In this document: positions 28,082-40,008 of the stretch, piece by piece
Layout: each line of letters starts with the position of its first letter
Position numbering within the stretch: the stretch's first letter is position 1
DNA from: Apteryx mantelli
Lineage: Eukaryota > Chordata > Aves > Apterygiformes > Apterygidae
Direction of reading: 5' to 3'
Assembly (NCBI RefSeq): GCF_036417845.1
Contig: NC_089985.1
Span: 29,780,583 to 29,844,582, forward strand
DNA length: 64,000 nt
Made by a program: the position numbers and the translations under genes
Notes under the pieces: generated by a model
Seen by the model: only the letters and a program-made list of their open reading frames with translations
What the model was told of the DNA's origin: nothing
Databases searched by the model: none

Positions 28082-31000
28082 TCAGCTGCATTTCCTGTTC
28101 TCCTTATCATCATCAACTCCTGAATGGGCATGCAGAGAATCCTAGAGAGAAGGGGGAGGAAAAAAAAAAAGACACTTCTAGGGTGCCACTTCCCTTTTGG
28201 TCCTTGCTACAAGATGAGGATCAAAGCATCCCAAACCCTCCCTTTCACCCAGAGGGCCAGGCAGTGACATACCATCCAGATACTGCACCAGCTATTTGTT
28301 ACCTCAAGAACTGCTCCATCACCTTCCCTCTCTCCTGCCCTTACTTGTTTCAGTTTGAATGGCCTTGCTCAGGAAGACGAAGGAGCATCTGAACCCCGAC
28401 ATCTCTGATCCTGGTTGCACAGGGCAACCTTTGATAGCACAGGTTTTTCTTTACCTGAGTTAGAAGTTGATGACTTTTCAGCTGTCTGTAGAACTGCAGC
28501 ACAGAAGGATCTGCTCTCACAACTTTTGGGTCAAAATCTAGAACACGGAGACCTGCAAGGCTACGGGCTCGGGAAAGGGCTACATAAGCCTGCCCACTTT
28601 CAAAGACACGAGAGAGGGAGATTTCCACACAGTCTAAAGACATGCCCTATAAGAAACAGGGAAAAGTTTGTTACAGAACAGAAAAGAAAGCTATGCTATA
28701 TCAACAGTAACCTATCCCGTGGGTCTTTCAGAGGTAGGCCTCAGTGTACAAACTTCACAGAATCGCTGAGGTTGGAAGGGACCTCTGGAGATCATCTAGT
28801 CCAACCCCCCTGCTCAAGCAGGGTCACCTAGAGCACATTGCACAGGATTGCATCCAGGCGTGTTTTGAATATCTCCAGAGAAGGAGACTCCACAACCTCT
28901 CTGGGCAACCTGTTCCAGTGCTCTGTCACCCTCACAGTCAAGAAGTTTTTCCTCATGTTCAGATGGAATTGTCTGTGTTCCAGTTTGTGTCCGTTGCCTC
29001 GCGTCCTGTCGCTCAGCACCACTGAAAAGAGTCTGGTCCCATCCTCTCGACACCCTCCCTTCAGATACTTGTACACGTTAATAAGATCTCCTCTCAGCCT
29101 TCTCTTCTCCAGGCTAAACAGGCCGAGCTCTCTCAGCCTTTCCTCATAAGAGAGATGCTCCAGTCCCCTAATCATCTTTGTAGCCCTTCGCTGGACTTGC
29201 TCCAGTAGTGCCACATCCCTCTTGTACTGGGGAGCCCAGAACTGGACGCAGTACTCCAGATGGGGCCTCACCAGGGCTGAGTAGAGGGGGAGAATCACCT
29301 CCCTTGACCTGCTGGCAACACTCTTCCTGATGCAGCCCAGGATACCATTGGCCTTCTTGGCCACAAGGGCACATTGCTGCCTCATGCTTAACTTGGTGTC
29401 CACCAGCACTCCCAGGTCCTTCTCCGCAGAGCTGCTTTCCAGCAGGTCAACCCCCAACCTGTACTGGTGCATGGGGTTATTCCTCCCCAGGTGCAGGACC
29501 CTGCACTTCCCTTTGTTGAACTTCATGAGGTTCCTCTCTGCCCACCTCTCCAGCCTGTCCAGGTCTCTCTGAATGGCAGCACAGCCCTCTGGCGTATCAG
29601 CCACTCCTCCCAGTTTTGTATCGTCAGCAAACTTGCTGAGGGTGCACTCTGTCCCTTCATCCAGGTCACTGATGAAGAAGTTGAACAAGACTGGACCCAG
29701 TACTGACCCCTGGGGGACACCGCTAGCTACAGGCCTCCAACTAGACTCTGTGCCACTGATCACAACTCTCTGAGCTCTGCCATTCAGCCAGTTCTCAATC
29801 CACCTCCACTGTCCACTCATCTAACCCACACTTCCTGAGCTTCCCTATGAGGATGTTATGGGAGACAGTGTCAAAAGCCTTGCTGAAGTCAAGGTAGACA
29901 ACATCCACTGCTCTCCCCTCATCTACCCAGCCAGTCATTCCATCATAGAAGGCTATCAGATTGGTTAGGCATGATTTCCTTGATGAGAAAGGAGGTCCCT
30001 TGTGTGACTAAATAACTGATTAAAAGATGGGAATCAGTAGAAATAAGTTGGAAGTTTTCCACTATAAGTTGTTAGAAGAGTAGTGTCCCCTAACTCAGTC
30101 TCTCATCACATGGGGATCAGGGGTTTCTGCACATCCAGTGCAACAGGGGAAGAAACCCATTTTCAGTCCTCATACTTAACTGGAGGAACAGCCAGTCCCA
30201 AGCAGTCCTTAGGCAGACCATATGAGACAGTTCAGGCTAGGCCTGGCCAGCCCTGTCTGCACCAAGAGACTCCAAGAGGAAAAGGAATTTGCAACGTGGC
30301 CCGATTTAAGCAGTGGCACAGGAGCAAATCTATAGGTCTTTTACTGAGAGAAGAATTTAATCAAAGTGTACGAAGTCTTCTGAAGAGGCAAGAACCATAT
30401 TACTTGCATTGAAAAGACACTACAGAAGGGAGAGTCTGGCCTAAACACAGCTGCAACTCCTGCAGCTTTCTCAGGTACACAAACCAAGCCTCAGGGTCAG
30501 TAATGCTGGTGACTAACAGGAAGAGACTGCTCTGATCAGCCCACAGTAGGAAGCAATGCTGCTTTACAGTCCAGCACTGACCATGCAGATGCCAGCACCT
30601 TTACAGGAACTCTAAGGACAAAGATGGTCCAGCAGTACTGCTGTCTACTGCAACAAGCAAACAGACAAGCATCACTAACAGGAGAAGAGATGCTGCTTTC
30701 TCCACAGCTCAAGATGCACATGCCCTAGAGTTCCCCCATGACAAGGGCCTTTTAATCTTCCCTCCCATTTTTACAAACACCACAAGCTCACCCAGATGAG
30801 GCTTATCTACAGACTTTTACACCATCATATCTGTATGAAAACACCCACCTGACTCTTGTGAATGGAAATGGCCCATGCCAGTTTTAGGGGCAACTGTTGG
30901 CGACTCAGATAAACTCCAGATGGCCCTTTGAAGACCCATCGCTCCACCTTGATGACCTGTGTGACCCCGCAGAGGAACCTCACCTTAGGCAGCCCTGTAG

Positions 31001-34000
31001 GAATGGGAGCAGGAAAGAGAGAGGGATGTTTTCCTGACACAAGGTGGCCAGGAAGCCAGCAGCCTAAAAACTGGCTCTTTCCCCTTCCCATGTCAATCTT
31101 TTATGAATTTTAGGGCTACATTAAAAAAAAAAACCCACACAGATGATTTATCAGTAGAGAGGCAAAAAAAAAAAACCCACACATAATGAAGGTAGGGGAA
31201 CACTATCCTCTGGAAAAAGATGAAAATATCAAGATTTGCTTCAGCTAAACAGACAGCAAAAGAGAACAAGCAGGCACAACCATAGAACAAGGAAAAGCAA
31301 ACACAGGACACTGTACATAGCTGCAGCTGACGCAGTGCTTGGCATTACAGCCCATGAGAACCACAAACTTCTTGCTGCAGAGACGACCTCTTCCCTGCTT
31401 TCCCTCAGATTAGTCTTAACAGCAGTAAAGACGACTAACAACAGTCAACAATAAGTCTTAATTATTAAAGAGTAAACTCACCTTTCTGTTCACTTTCAAA
31501 CCCTACAACAACTCCTCGTGCCCCATTCACCAGCCCTTGTGACACATCCAGATTCTTAGCCAGCATCACCTAGAAGGAAAAAGCAGCCCCCAAGTGCACT
31601 GGCTTTACAGCCTGTTCAGCACACTTCACCTAAGCTTTTTGCCAAACAGCGCAAGTACAGCAGGCTGATGTGGCCGTGGCCCAGTAACAGAGCACAGCCT
31701 CCGATTTGACTGAAGCCTGCCCTTCTTTCCTAGGATTCCCAGCTATATCATTCTGCAGTGCTGAACACTATTCCCTTAAGCTGTTTCTGTCCACAGCCAC
31801 AGCTATACATTAGCAACTCTTGGAGCTAGGGAACAGATTGCCCCTCCTGAACACCAAGCAGCTTACAACACTAAAGATCCTGGGAACAGCTGAGAAAGAG
31901 CTTCCTGAGGTAAACAGCGCTGCTGCTAAAAGCCATCCTGCAGTCTTTCACCCTGATAGCTCACAGCAAGGAGCCAGAGTACCCAGTACTGCACAGCTGG
32001 CAATCTGTGCCATGCTTACAGGTCAGGAGGGCTGCTATAGCTGGATCTGAGACTCCAGACAAGTGCACTCTGCTCCCTGGAAGCTTCTGGGCCTGGTGGA
32101 AGACATACATCAAAGTTATAGTGGCCACCACTGTCCAGGGGACATAACTGAGCTTAAATTATCTGCCTGGGTCAGGTTCCAAGCAAAAAAGAGATGAAAT
32201 ATAGCCTTTTGTTGCCTGGCACAGCTGTTTTATACAGCTATTAGTCTGTTCTATATTTATCTGCTATTCCTTTGTTTTTCTTATGACATTTGGTCTGCTG
32301 GTCTTTCTCCCCCCAACACACTCACCTGAGCTCCAAGCTTTAGCTCAACTCTACTACCCACAGGACACTGAGCATCAATTAATTTAACTAGCACTGGGTC
32401 ACTGTCCAAAGCCTCAAAAGTGTGCACTTCTCCTATTAAGGAAAGAAAGAGATGACCAATTACAACCATTGAACATAAGCTACAAAGTATTTGCAGGAAG
32501 CTCAGCACTTATTTCTCACAGCCATTCTTCCCCGCCAGCAGAAAATTCACTGTTGCCTTTCCTCCCACCATACCTCCCAGAGCACAGCAAGGTTTGGGAA
32601 TTGAAGGCCATCAGTTAGTAGTAACTGATCAGTTGCTGTTTTGAGCATACAGCCAATTGCACTTGCAGCAAACACCAGATTTCTAAAGAGGACTAAGGAA
32701 GAATCCTAGGGCCAGACAGGGAGGCAGAAATGGAAGAGACCACAACTCAGGCAGTTGCTGGTTAGAGCATGGTCTTTCTGAGATGCTAGAAAAGGAAGAA
32801 GCAGGGGCATGGAGGCATTAATGATCCACCCTACCCCACAGCAAGGTATGAACTCAGTGTATGTTACCCAAGGAGAAGAATGGGGATTTCTAAACAAAGA
32901 ATTGTGTGATTTTTTCCCAGGCAGTTCCACTTCAACACCCCCAAAATCCACAGTGTGGGCTGGTGGCGCTGTGCGGACAAAGAAGCTAATTTCCTCTTCC
33001 CTGTCATTGTAGTAATTCCATTGCATCCACTCAGAGTTCAGCCCTGAAACAAGCAACTTCCCTCAAGGGATTCACCTGACAGCTGTTGCAAGCATCTCTC
33101 ATTAGTTAGTTCTACATCATCCTTATGGGTGCAGAGCCGAGTGGCCAGGATCCCATCGCGCTCAGCCCTGTTAGTAGCAGTCTGCATCAGCAGTCTGGCA
33201 ACCTCCTCTGTGCACCTGGTAACCAGGAAAAGGGGATTATTGCTTAAACTGACAAGGAAGGGCATTCTTGAGCAGTCTTGAGCAACAGTAGCTTACACAC
33301 AGCTGATTCTAGGAAGAACCAGATTGAGCAATGGCAAGCCCCAGACCTCTCAAGAGAAGGGTGGAGAGAGATAACTACACTAAGCAGGAAAGCAGTGCAA
33401 GTGTGCCTCAGGCTCCGTACCCTGGCTATCACCAGCTCACCATCCATTGTATTTCTTAGCAGAAGTTGTGAAGATTGACTCTAGAAAGTGTCCTTGTTAC
33501 CAGAGCAGCACACGTGAAGCCAGCTTACATTAGCTAAAACATTTATGGCTACTGCCCCAACTACATCCTTGGTGGGATGTAGCTGTAGCAAGACAAACAA
33601 CTTGTCACTGCTCCATCAGTAGGGAGCAGGGACAAGAAAGAGCTGAGTTTCTCCTCACCTGCCTAGACGGACTGCACTGAGGAGTGAGACAAAGGTCTTG
33701 TCGGTCTGCCTCCGCACTTCAGTCAGTTCCATATTTATTTGGATGCACTTCCTCCAACTCTTTGCCTGGCAAATCATTCCCTCATTAAGAAACAGGTAGA
33801 GCTGGAACACAAGGGTGATCTGAGGGATAGTTTTGTACCTGGAAGCAGAACTTGGTTTCTTCATTAGCCTTACAGACTGGGGGCAGCTGTAAGAAGTCCC
33901 CACAGATGATTAGCTGAATTCCTCCAAAAGGGTCATCCCGCTTTCTTACTGCCCTGAAAGACAGGGAAGAGAAAAGAAGCCTTGAATGCTCTCCAGGACA

Positions 34001-35892
34001 CAGACATAGCCTGTCAAAATACAGTAGTTAAATACCACCTGACACAGCTGAAGGTAATCATCTTTTCCTGTAGAAGGGTTCAAGTAATTAAGCAATACTA
34101 CTACAGTATTTATTTTTGGGGGGGGCATCTTCATTACCCAAGATGTCATTGCCAGTCTTGGTACTTTGCTAACTGTTCCACTACTGTATATTCACTGTAA
34201 TGCATTTTTACTGTTCCACATGAGGAGAAATTGGTTTACAGTGCGAGCTCCTACTCTATGAGATTCAGTCTGAAAGCACAGGGAGCCCAAGCTGAAATCC
34301 AGCTTGGGGTGGGTGTGAACACAGCAAGCTTGGTCCAGGAAGCAAGAGAGAAGAGCTGGGCATGGCACAAATGGACACGTGTTGTATATTTGGCTCTGTG
34401 GACAACACTTGACTCCAGAGATGGAAACAGCAACCAATACAGCTACAACTGGGGTGTGGGACATGATTAAAACTGATCTCAAGATATAAAGGCCTGCCCA
34501 GATGCTGGCCATAATCTTGGGCTTCCTTCCAGTCCCATGCCAGTGGTTACCTTGCATCTATTCACATAACCAGAGGAAGAAAGCAACCTGGAAACTTAGA
34601 AAAAGTAACTTCTGGTGGAGTTGCTTGACCTGACAGTTGCTCACCTCGCCACTGCCTCCAGCTTATCAAAGAATTTGCCATCCACCATGGAGATCTCATC
34701 AATAATTAAGTGCTGACAGGCCAGCCAGTGCTGACGCACTCCAGGTCTCTCAGCCAACTGAATACATTGTTCTAGTGGTGCCTTTCCAGAGCCGATCCCT
34801 GGGAGGGGAGAAGAAAGCAGCGCGTATCCCTCCTGTGCCTTTAGGAAGGGAGCGTGGTCTCAGCGCCCTGCTGCCCAGTGGCTGCAGGCTGCTCCAGGGG
34901 CAGAACGGCACTGTGCTACCTGCGAAGGCGTGGAGCGTGGTGCCGCCGACGTGGCAAGCTGCCACCCCCGTGCTGGCTGTGGCGTAGGTGCTCTTGGGCG
35001 GGAGGGAGCCCACAATCCTCTTCAGCAGGTATGACTTCCCGGTGCCTTGGGGAGAGCAGAGACGCTGCTTTCAGCGCGGCCTCCCCAGAGCGGGAGCCGC
35101 TGGGGCCTGCGCTGGACAGTCCACGAGACCAGGCTGCACAGCCCGCGAGGAAGGTGGATTAACGGCGAGGCCGCTCCGCGGTGGCGGCCCCCAACCGCTC
35201 ACCTGCGCAGCCGGTGAAGAAGACGCTCTTGCCGCTCAGCACCGCGCCCAGCACCGCGTCCTGCTCCGCCGAGAGCCTCGCCGGGGGCGGCCGCGCCGCG
35301 CCGGGCACCTGCGGGGCGGGACAGGACAGGCGGGGTGAGGGAGAGGGCGAGGGCCGGGCCGGCGCCCGGGGCCGCCCGCCACCCGGGGCCACCCGCCGCC
35401 CGGGGCCGCCCGCCGCGGACTCACCTCGGCCGGGCGGCGCCCCCGCGCCCCGCCGCGGGGCAGGTCGCGCTCCTGCAGCGGGCTGATGGCGGCGAAGGCG
35501 GGCGGCGGCCGGGCCAGCAGGCGGGGGCCGCGCGGGGCGCCCCGTGGGCCGGCGGCCAGCTTGAGGCGCAGCAGGCGGAGGAAGGGGCGCAGCGCGGCGG
35601 GCGGGCAGTTGGAGAGCAGCAGCTGGGCGCCGCCGGGGCCCAGCCGCACCGCGGCCCGGCCCTCGCCCGCGAAGCGCGTGAAGAGCCGCGCGGCGCCGCC
35701 ACCCAGCGCGAAGCTCAGCGGCGCCGCCGCCGCAGCCCCGCTGCCGCCGCCGATCACCCGCAGCACCGGCTCCCGCAGCTCGTTGCGGCCCAGCACCACC
35801 AGCGCATCCCGCAGCACGCGGCGCCGCGGCGCCTGCGCGCCCGGCAGCGGCTGCTCCACGACCACGGTGCAGCGCAGCTCCGCGCCCTCCAT
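28082..35892 (-). CDS. PIF1: PIF1 5'-to-3' DNA helicase, complete in 12 coding exons
   Basis: PIF1 is an ATP-driven 5'-3' helicase that unwinds G-quadruplexes and forked DNA and limits telomerase, in nucleus and mitochondria. Coding exons (minus strand) are 35892-35425, 35308-35203, 35045-34920, 34798-34645, 33953-33839, 33765-33659, 33215-33076, 32432-32326, 31569-31482, 30994-30849, 28646-28455 and 28141-28082. Phases close to 602 aa, against about 641 in human. The N-terminal PIF1 domain starts [13 protein letters not shown]. Walker A GTGKS is at residues 192-196, Walker B DEIS at 267-270, GDFLQLPP at 303-310, HKSQ at 516-519 and YVALSRAR at 540-547, so all helicase motifs are intact. The last exon adds an acidic tail containing DDDKEN, like the human C-terminus. 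It is divergent from CFAP144 and shares its promoter. The ATG fits the human start. The helicase identity is certain; the last exon is somewhat less so. Confidence 0.95.
28755..29985 (-). mobile_element. CR1 LINE, 5'-truncated, in PIF1 intron 10
   Basis: This is a 1.2-kb 3' portion of a chicken-repeat-1 LINE in the same orientation as PIF1. A 330-codon frame (29820-28828) encodes the C-terminal half of reverse transcriptase, with [10 protein letters not shown], the catalytic FADD box near 29631-29620 and the downstream thumb/C-terminal region ([20 protein letters not shown]). The upstream catalytic block [11 protein letters not shown] lies near 29890 in a different frame, so one small indel at about 29800-29820 separates them. 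The 3' end reads into the typical CR1 tail (TTGGACTAGATGATCTCCAG), finishing near 28755. The long frame suggests a relatively young copy. It cannot move because the 5' part is missing. Confidence 0.95.
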
Positions 35893-36122
35893 GGCCGCCC
35901 CGGCCGCGCCGTGCTCCGCTCCCCACTGGGCACCGGCGATTCAAACCGGCCGGCCGCGGGCGCGGCCAATCAGCGCTCGTGGGGCTTTAACTCGGCGGCC
36001 AATAGGAGGCGAGGGGAGAAACGGCCCGCGGCGGGGCGGGGCGAAGCGTCGGTGCGGCCAGTCAGCGGCCTCGCCCCGCCCCACGTGAGGCGTTGCCGGG
36101 ACACGGGACGCCGCCCGGCGCC
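35893..36122. promoter_or_regulatory. Bidirectional promoter PIF1 / CFAP144
   Basis: Only 230 bp separate the two start codons, inside a CpG island of roughly 34.9-36.4 kb. Visible elements are TTCAAA at 35940-35945 (TTTGAA in PIF1 sense, a CHR core), CCAAT at 35966-35970 and 35999-36003 (33 bp apart, inverted relative to PIF1), a degenerate CCAGT at 36058, GC boxes at about 36031-36043 and 36072-36080, the E-box CACGTG at 36082-36087 and a GTTGCC half X-box at 36092-36097 on the CFAP144 side. There is no TATA box. The motifs are read directly; their use is inferred. Confidence 0.75.
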
Positions 36123-39100
36123 ATGGCCGCCCTCCGCGGGGAGAAGGAGCCGCCGGACGCGGTGCACCAGAACCAGATTTTCCGCGAGCGGGTGCGGCGG
36201 GAGCTGCAGAGCCAGCGGCTGCACACGGAGTACAGCGTGAACCCGCTCCGGCCGGGTGAGCCGGCCTCGCGGGCGGGGAGGGGCGGCCCCCAACCGGGCG
36301 GGAGCCGAGACCCTCCTCCACCCCGCGCCGGGTGTGTGTGGGGGGGAGGGGAACCTCGCGCTGCCGCTGTCGCTGCCCCCCTCGGGCCTCGGGCGGGGTG
36401 GGCATAAACGAGCGGCACCCAGGAACGCCCTCAGAGGCCTGGAAAGAGCAGCTGGGAGGCTTTTTCCCCCCTCGGAAACCGGTCTGCACACTTCCAGGCA
36501 GAAGGGAGACAAGACCAACTTGCCCAAATCAGACAGGGCCTTAACAAACTCTGTAGAAGTGAGGCAACTGTTTAGGGTGTGGGATCCAAGGACCCTGAGC
36601 AAAGAAAAAAAAAACCCCACAGAGAGCCCAAACACAAAGTTTCTTCAGCTCCAGGCTGATTTCCACCTGCCAGTCCACAGTCATAGAACAGCATAATCTG
36701 CATTGACATGGAAGGGTAATGTGAGTAAATTCACTCACGTCTAGCTTTTACTGTAAAACAAAAACAAATCAAAGAAAAAAGTTCCCTGAATCCTGGCAGT
36801 CTGCAGGCCACCACTTGGGGTTGTGTGTCGGGCGGGGAGGGGGTCACAGGGAATGAAACTGCTCTAGAGAACACAGACAGCATCTAGAAGGACCTTTAGG
36901 GTGCTTAACTCCCTTTGGTTCCTAGAAAGTTAGCATTAGCCAGCACTCTTCTCTGACTTATTTTCTTTCAACCACATGCTGTTTTTCCTTAACAACTTAA
37001 GTGAAATAGTTGGGCCCAAGCTGGGGAATAACCAGAAAAAAAACATTTGCAATGATACATATCCTTTACCAAGTTGTGATACTAATTACACATTAAAGCT
37101 GTTCACCTCCATTATTTTTCTCCAGTTCACATGATCGCCAGGAAGCCTATGTCTTGGCATGACAATATAGAAGAGCCTGCAGATGGTAAGAAACTTCTGA
37201 ACAGCTTGTGATAATTAAATAAGAAAATGACCAATAATTAAGATTAAAACATTCTAGCTAATCTCAAAGATGACATACATGGAAACACCACTGTGACAGT
37301 AGAAGCAAGTTAAACACATTCATGATTTTTATTAAATATAAGACATTTCTTCCATTTTAAGGTCCTGCCCATTACTTTTAATTATCAGTACAAGCCTGCA
37401 TTCATGTGATTTTCTTTTTATTATTAACCTTATAATTTTGCTTGAGAACATAAACTTCATTCAGGGGAAAAAAATCTAGAAACATTTTAGACATACATGG
37501 TGCCTGTCATTGCAGATTCTACCTAGCAACTGCATATGACAAACACTGCTGAAATAGCTGTTAAGTCTTGCTTTAGCACACCAATAACAGGAATTCTTCT
37601 GGCAACCACTCCCTTATTTCTTATAGGCTAACTTTGTCTAAAAACATGATGGATGGTTAAAGCTGGCCTGCTGTAGTCAAGGTCTAGGAGAAAAACAGAG
37701 AGGGAGCAGGTCTCAGGCAACTGAGAAAGATGACAGCTAATGTGGAGGTCTGGTTGCATTAGATATGGCATAAGAAGAATAGACATTACAATGTAGTAGA
37801 CAAGGAGGACAGAATTAACAAGACAGCATAGAAAGACAAATTTTGAAACTTTGTCAGGATAAATTTGAGTAGAAATGTCACCCTGCATTCTCATAGAAGA
37901 TCACTCACAGAAGCACAGGAGTTGCCCTTGTCCTCCTTGCTATCACTTGGGCAGGGTTAGAATCTCTCTTACATGCATCCACACGATTGGTTTGTCCTTT
38001 GTTAGTTTTTAAATATACTTTCTTTCATTCGTGTCTGTCTCTCTTAAACCAACAGCCAAGTTCCTGAATCTTATTCACCATGCAGCACTGGAGCCAACAA
38101 AGAAATACTCAGAGCCACAAACTGAAAGCCAGGAAATTGGCTGGAACACAACACCTTTGGTGAGTAGGGTGCTTAAGGATCCAACTCTCTGCATGATTCA
38201 GAGTGGTTCAGCCCATCATATTAAAGGATATTTGTGCCAGAAAACAACTTGTGACAAAGATGGAAAACAGGAATGACTAGGAAAGAGCAGAACTGTTTAT
38301 GGACAACAAGCTTTTAAAGTTTAGACTTTGAGGACTCTCACACTTGCATAGGCTTTGAACACAAAAACAGCAGACTCTCCCCCAGCCCTCCCCACCCCAA
38401 ACCTGCATGCAAAATACCTACAGTGACAGTCAACCCAAGCATATATCCAAATGCCATGTGTTCCCACTTGTTTATGAAATTATCCAGCCAAGAGAAATAG
38501 TGAGCAATATGAAGTGTCATACATAAGTACTGTCAGAAGTGTGCGACTGTATTGTATCTTTCAGATGAATTGAAAGTAGAACTAGAAATTTAACAGTCAG
38601 CTAAGTACACCCCAGGCAAAATATACCAATAAGGATTCACTTGCGGAAGAGGGAATAATCAGGGGGAAAAGGGATCTTATTAACAAGCTGAAATGTTGGT
38701 CATATCTGACAAACAAATAGCTATGCCCATGACTGATTTTATAGATAGTTTAGTGTTTCCAGGAAGGCAAAAGAGGGCCTGATTAATTTGGGCCTGTTAT
38801 GAAGAAAACTGTAAATAAGATTAATCTTTCACAACTTTTCATATTAGACTTCAGGTAAACTAGTTACTGTTGACAAGCCTAGAGCCAGGCAGCCCAGCCC
38901 AGCTTTAAGCCTTTAGACACTGGTTGTTGGATTTGCCAGGCAGGAAAGAAGCAACTAAAACAGAGTGCAGGAAACTGAGTTATACTTTAGAAGTCAGGAT
39001 TCATGATACTGTTTAAGACAATTGCTTTTAAAGTGAATTTTTCAGAAATGTTGTTTCCTTTTTCACCAAGTCCCACTCTAATGAAACAGCAAACAGTGTA

Positions 39101-39367
39101 TTCTAAAATTAGTAGTACCTTACTCCTTAGTCATTTGGGCATTTCTTAGCAGCAGTGAACACCATACATTATTCTTCTCAAGAGAGAATACTACTACTAC
39201 TGATAGTAAAAGCACATGACTGCTCATGTTACAATAATTTTTTTTCCCCCCAGATTCATGTGGACCGCACTGACTGCAGACTGTACTTCCCACGCCGGAG
39301 CACTGAGATCACTAGATACATGGCTGCCTTTTGGCGCCTGAAGGAGCAGTCTGAGAACCTGCAATAG
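36123..39367 (+). CDS. CFAP144: CFAP144 (FAM183A-type) ciliary protein, complete in 4 exons
   Basis: This is a small axonemal protein, known in the family as a microtubule-inner component of ciliary doublets. Exons are 36123-36255, 37126-37185, 38056-38159 and 39254-39367. Phases close to 136 aa plus TAG, close to the human length of about 134. It starts [20 protein letters not shown]. The conserved core [20 protein letters not shown] crosses exons 2-3 and is followed by IGWNTTPL and a basic C-terminus with [14 protein letters not shown]. There is no membrane segment or signal peptide. The start has a good Kozak context (gcgccATGg). It lies head to head with PIF1 and converges on EBNA1BP2; a GTTGCC half X-box just upstream suits RFX control. 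The three introns (36256-37125, 37186-38055 and 38160-39253) hold no other feature I recognise. Confidence 0.93.
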
Positions 39368-39538
39368 TGTGGCAAAGGCACACAACTTAGATGGAAACAG
39401 TTAATGACATCTCTCTAATGGGTTAGTCTCTGCTTGTTATTAAGTGATTGTGGTAGGTTTCTGGCAAGAGAAGATGATGAGAAAAGTGAGGAGAGAATCC
39501 CAGTCTGGCCAAATTTGCAGCCTGACAACAGTTATAGA

Positions 39539-39544
39539 AATAAA
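39539..39544 (+). terminator. CFAP144: CFAP144 poly(A) signal AATAAA
   Basis: A canonical AATAAA lies 172 bp after the CFAP144 stop codon, giving a short 3' UTR. It is the first canonical hexamer past the stop. Confidence 0.65.
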
Positions 39545-39798
39545 CCTGTTTGTAAGACTGCTCCTTTTGTCTCACTGTTGTTTCCAAAACCATCTACACA
39601 AAGAGACTAAAAAAAGCTTTAAGTCTGAAACTTGTCAAGGAGCTATTTCAACGTCAGCAACATAACCCAGAACTCAAGTGCAGCAAGTACAAGTCAACAG
39701 TAGCTGTGGAAAAAGCTGTTGGACTGAAGAGAACAGATTTCAGCCACTGTTCACAACATAAACATGGATTAGGCATAGAAGGAGTTCTGTGCAAACTA

Positions 39799-39804
39799 TT
39801 TAAT
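39799..39804 (-). terminator. EBNA1BP2: EBNA1BP2 candidate poly(A) signal ATTAAA
   Basis: The plus strand reads TTTAAT, giving ATTAAA on the EBNA1BP2 strand about 205 bp after its stop. ATTAAA is the commonest variant signal. It faces the CFAP144 signal about 260 bp away, so the two transcripts probably end without overlap. Confidence 0.45.
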
Positions 39805-40008
39805 GAATTCACACGCACCAAAGGTGTACGTTGAAAACAATCTTCCAGGAAACACAGAATAAGAAGTTAGTGATAAGGCACTAGTTTTCACTGACTTTCT
39901 TCATGCCACATGGAAGCATCCAGCTTGCTCTGCAGTTAGATGCTTGAAGACAGCAGAAACATTTTACAACACAGAGACATTGGAACCCCACTGGGGAGCA
40001 CAGTCCAT

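Noticed and set aside
31120-31185. Two A-runs each followed by CCCACACA in PIF1 intron 9
   Set aside because: Similar A-run plus C-run patches occur elsewhere in the window (6454, 22695, 36608), and no element ends or insertion site can be defined.
35159-36489. Several long open frames on both strands around the PIF1/CFAP144 promoter
   Set aside because: They are other-frame readings of PIF1 exons 1-2 and of GC-rich promoter DNA.
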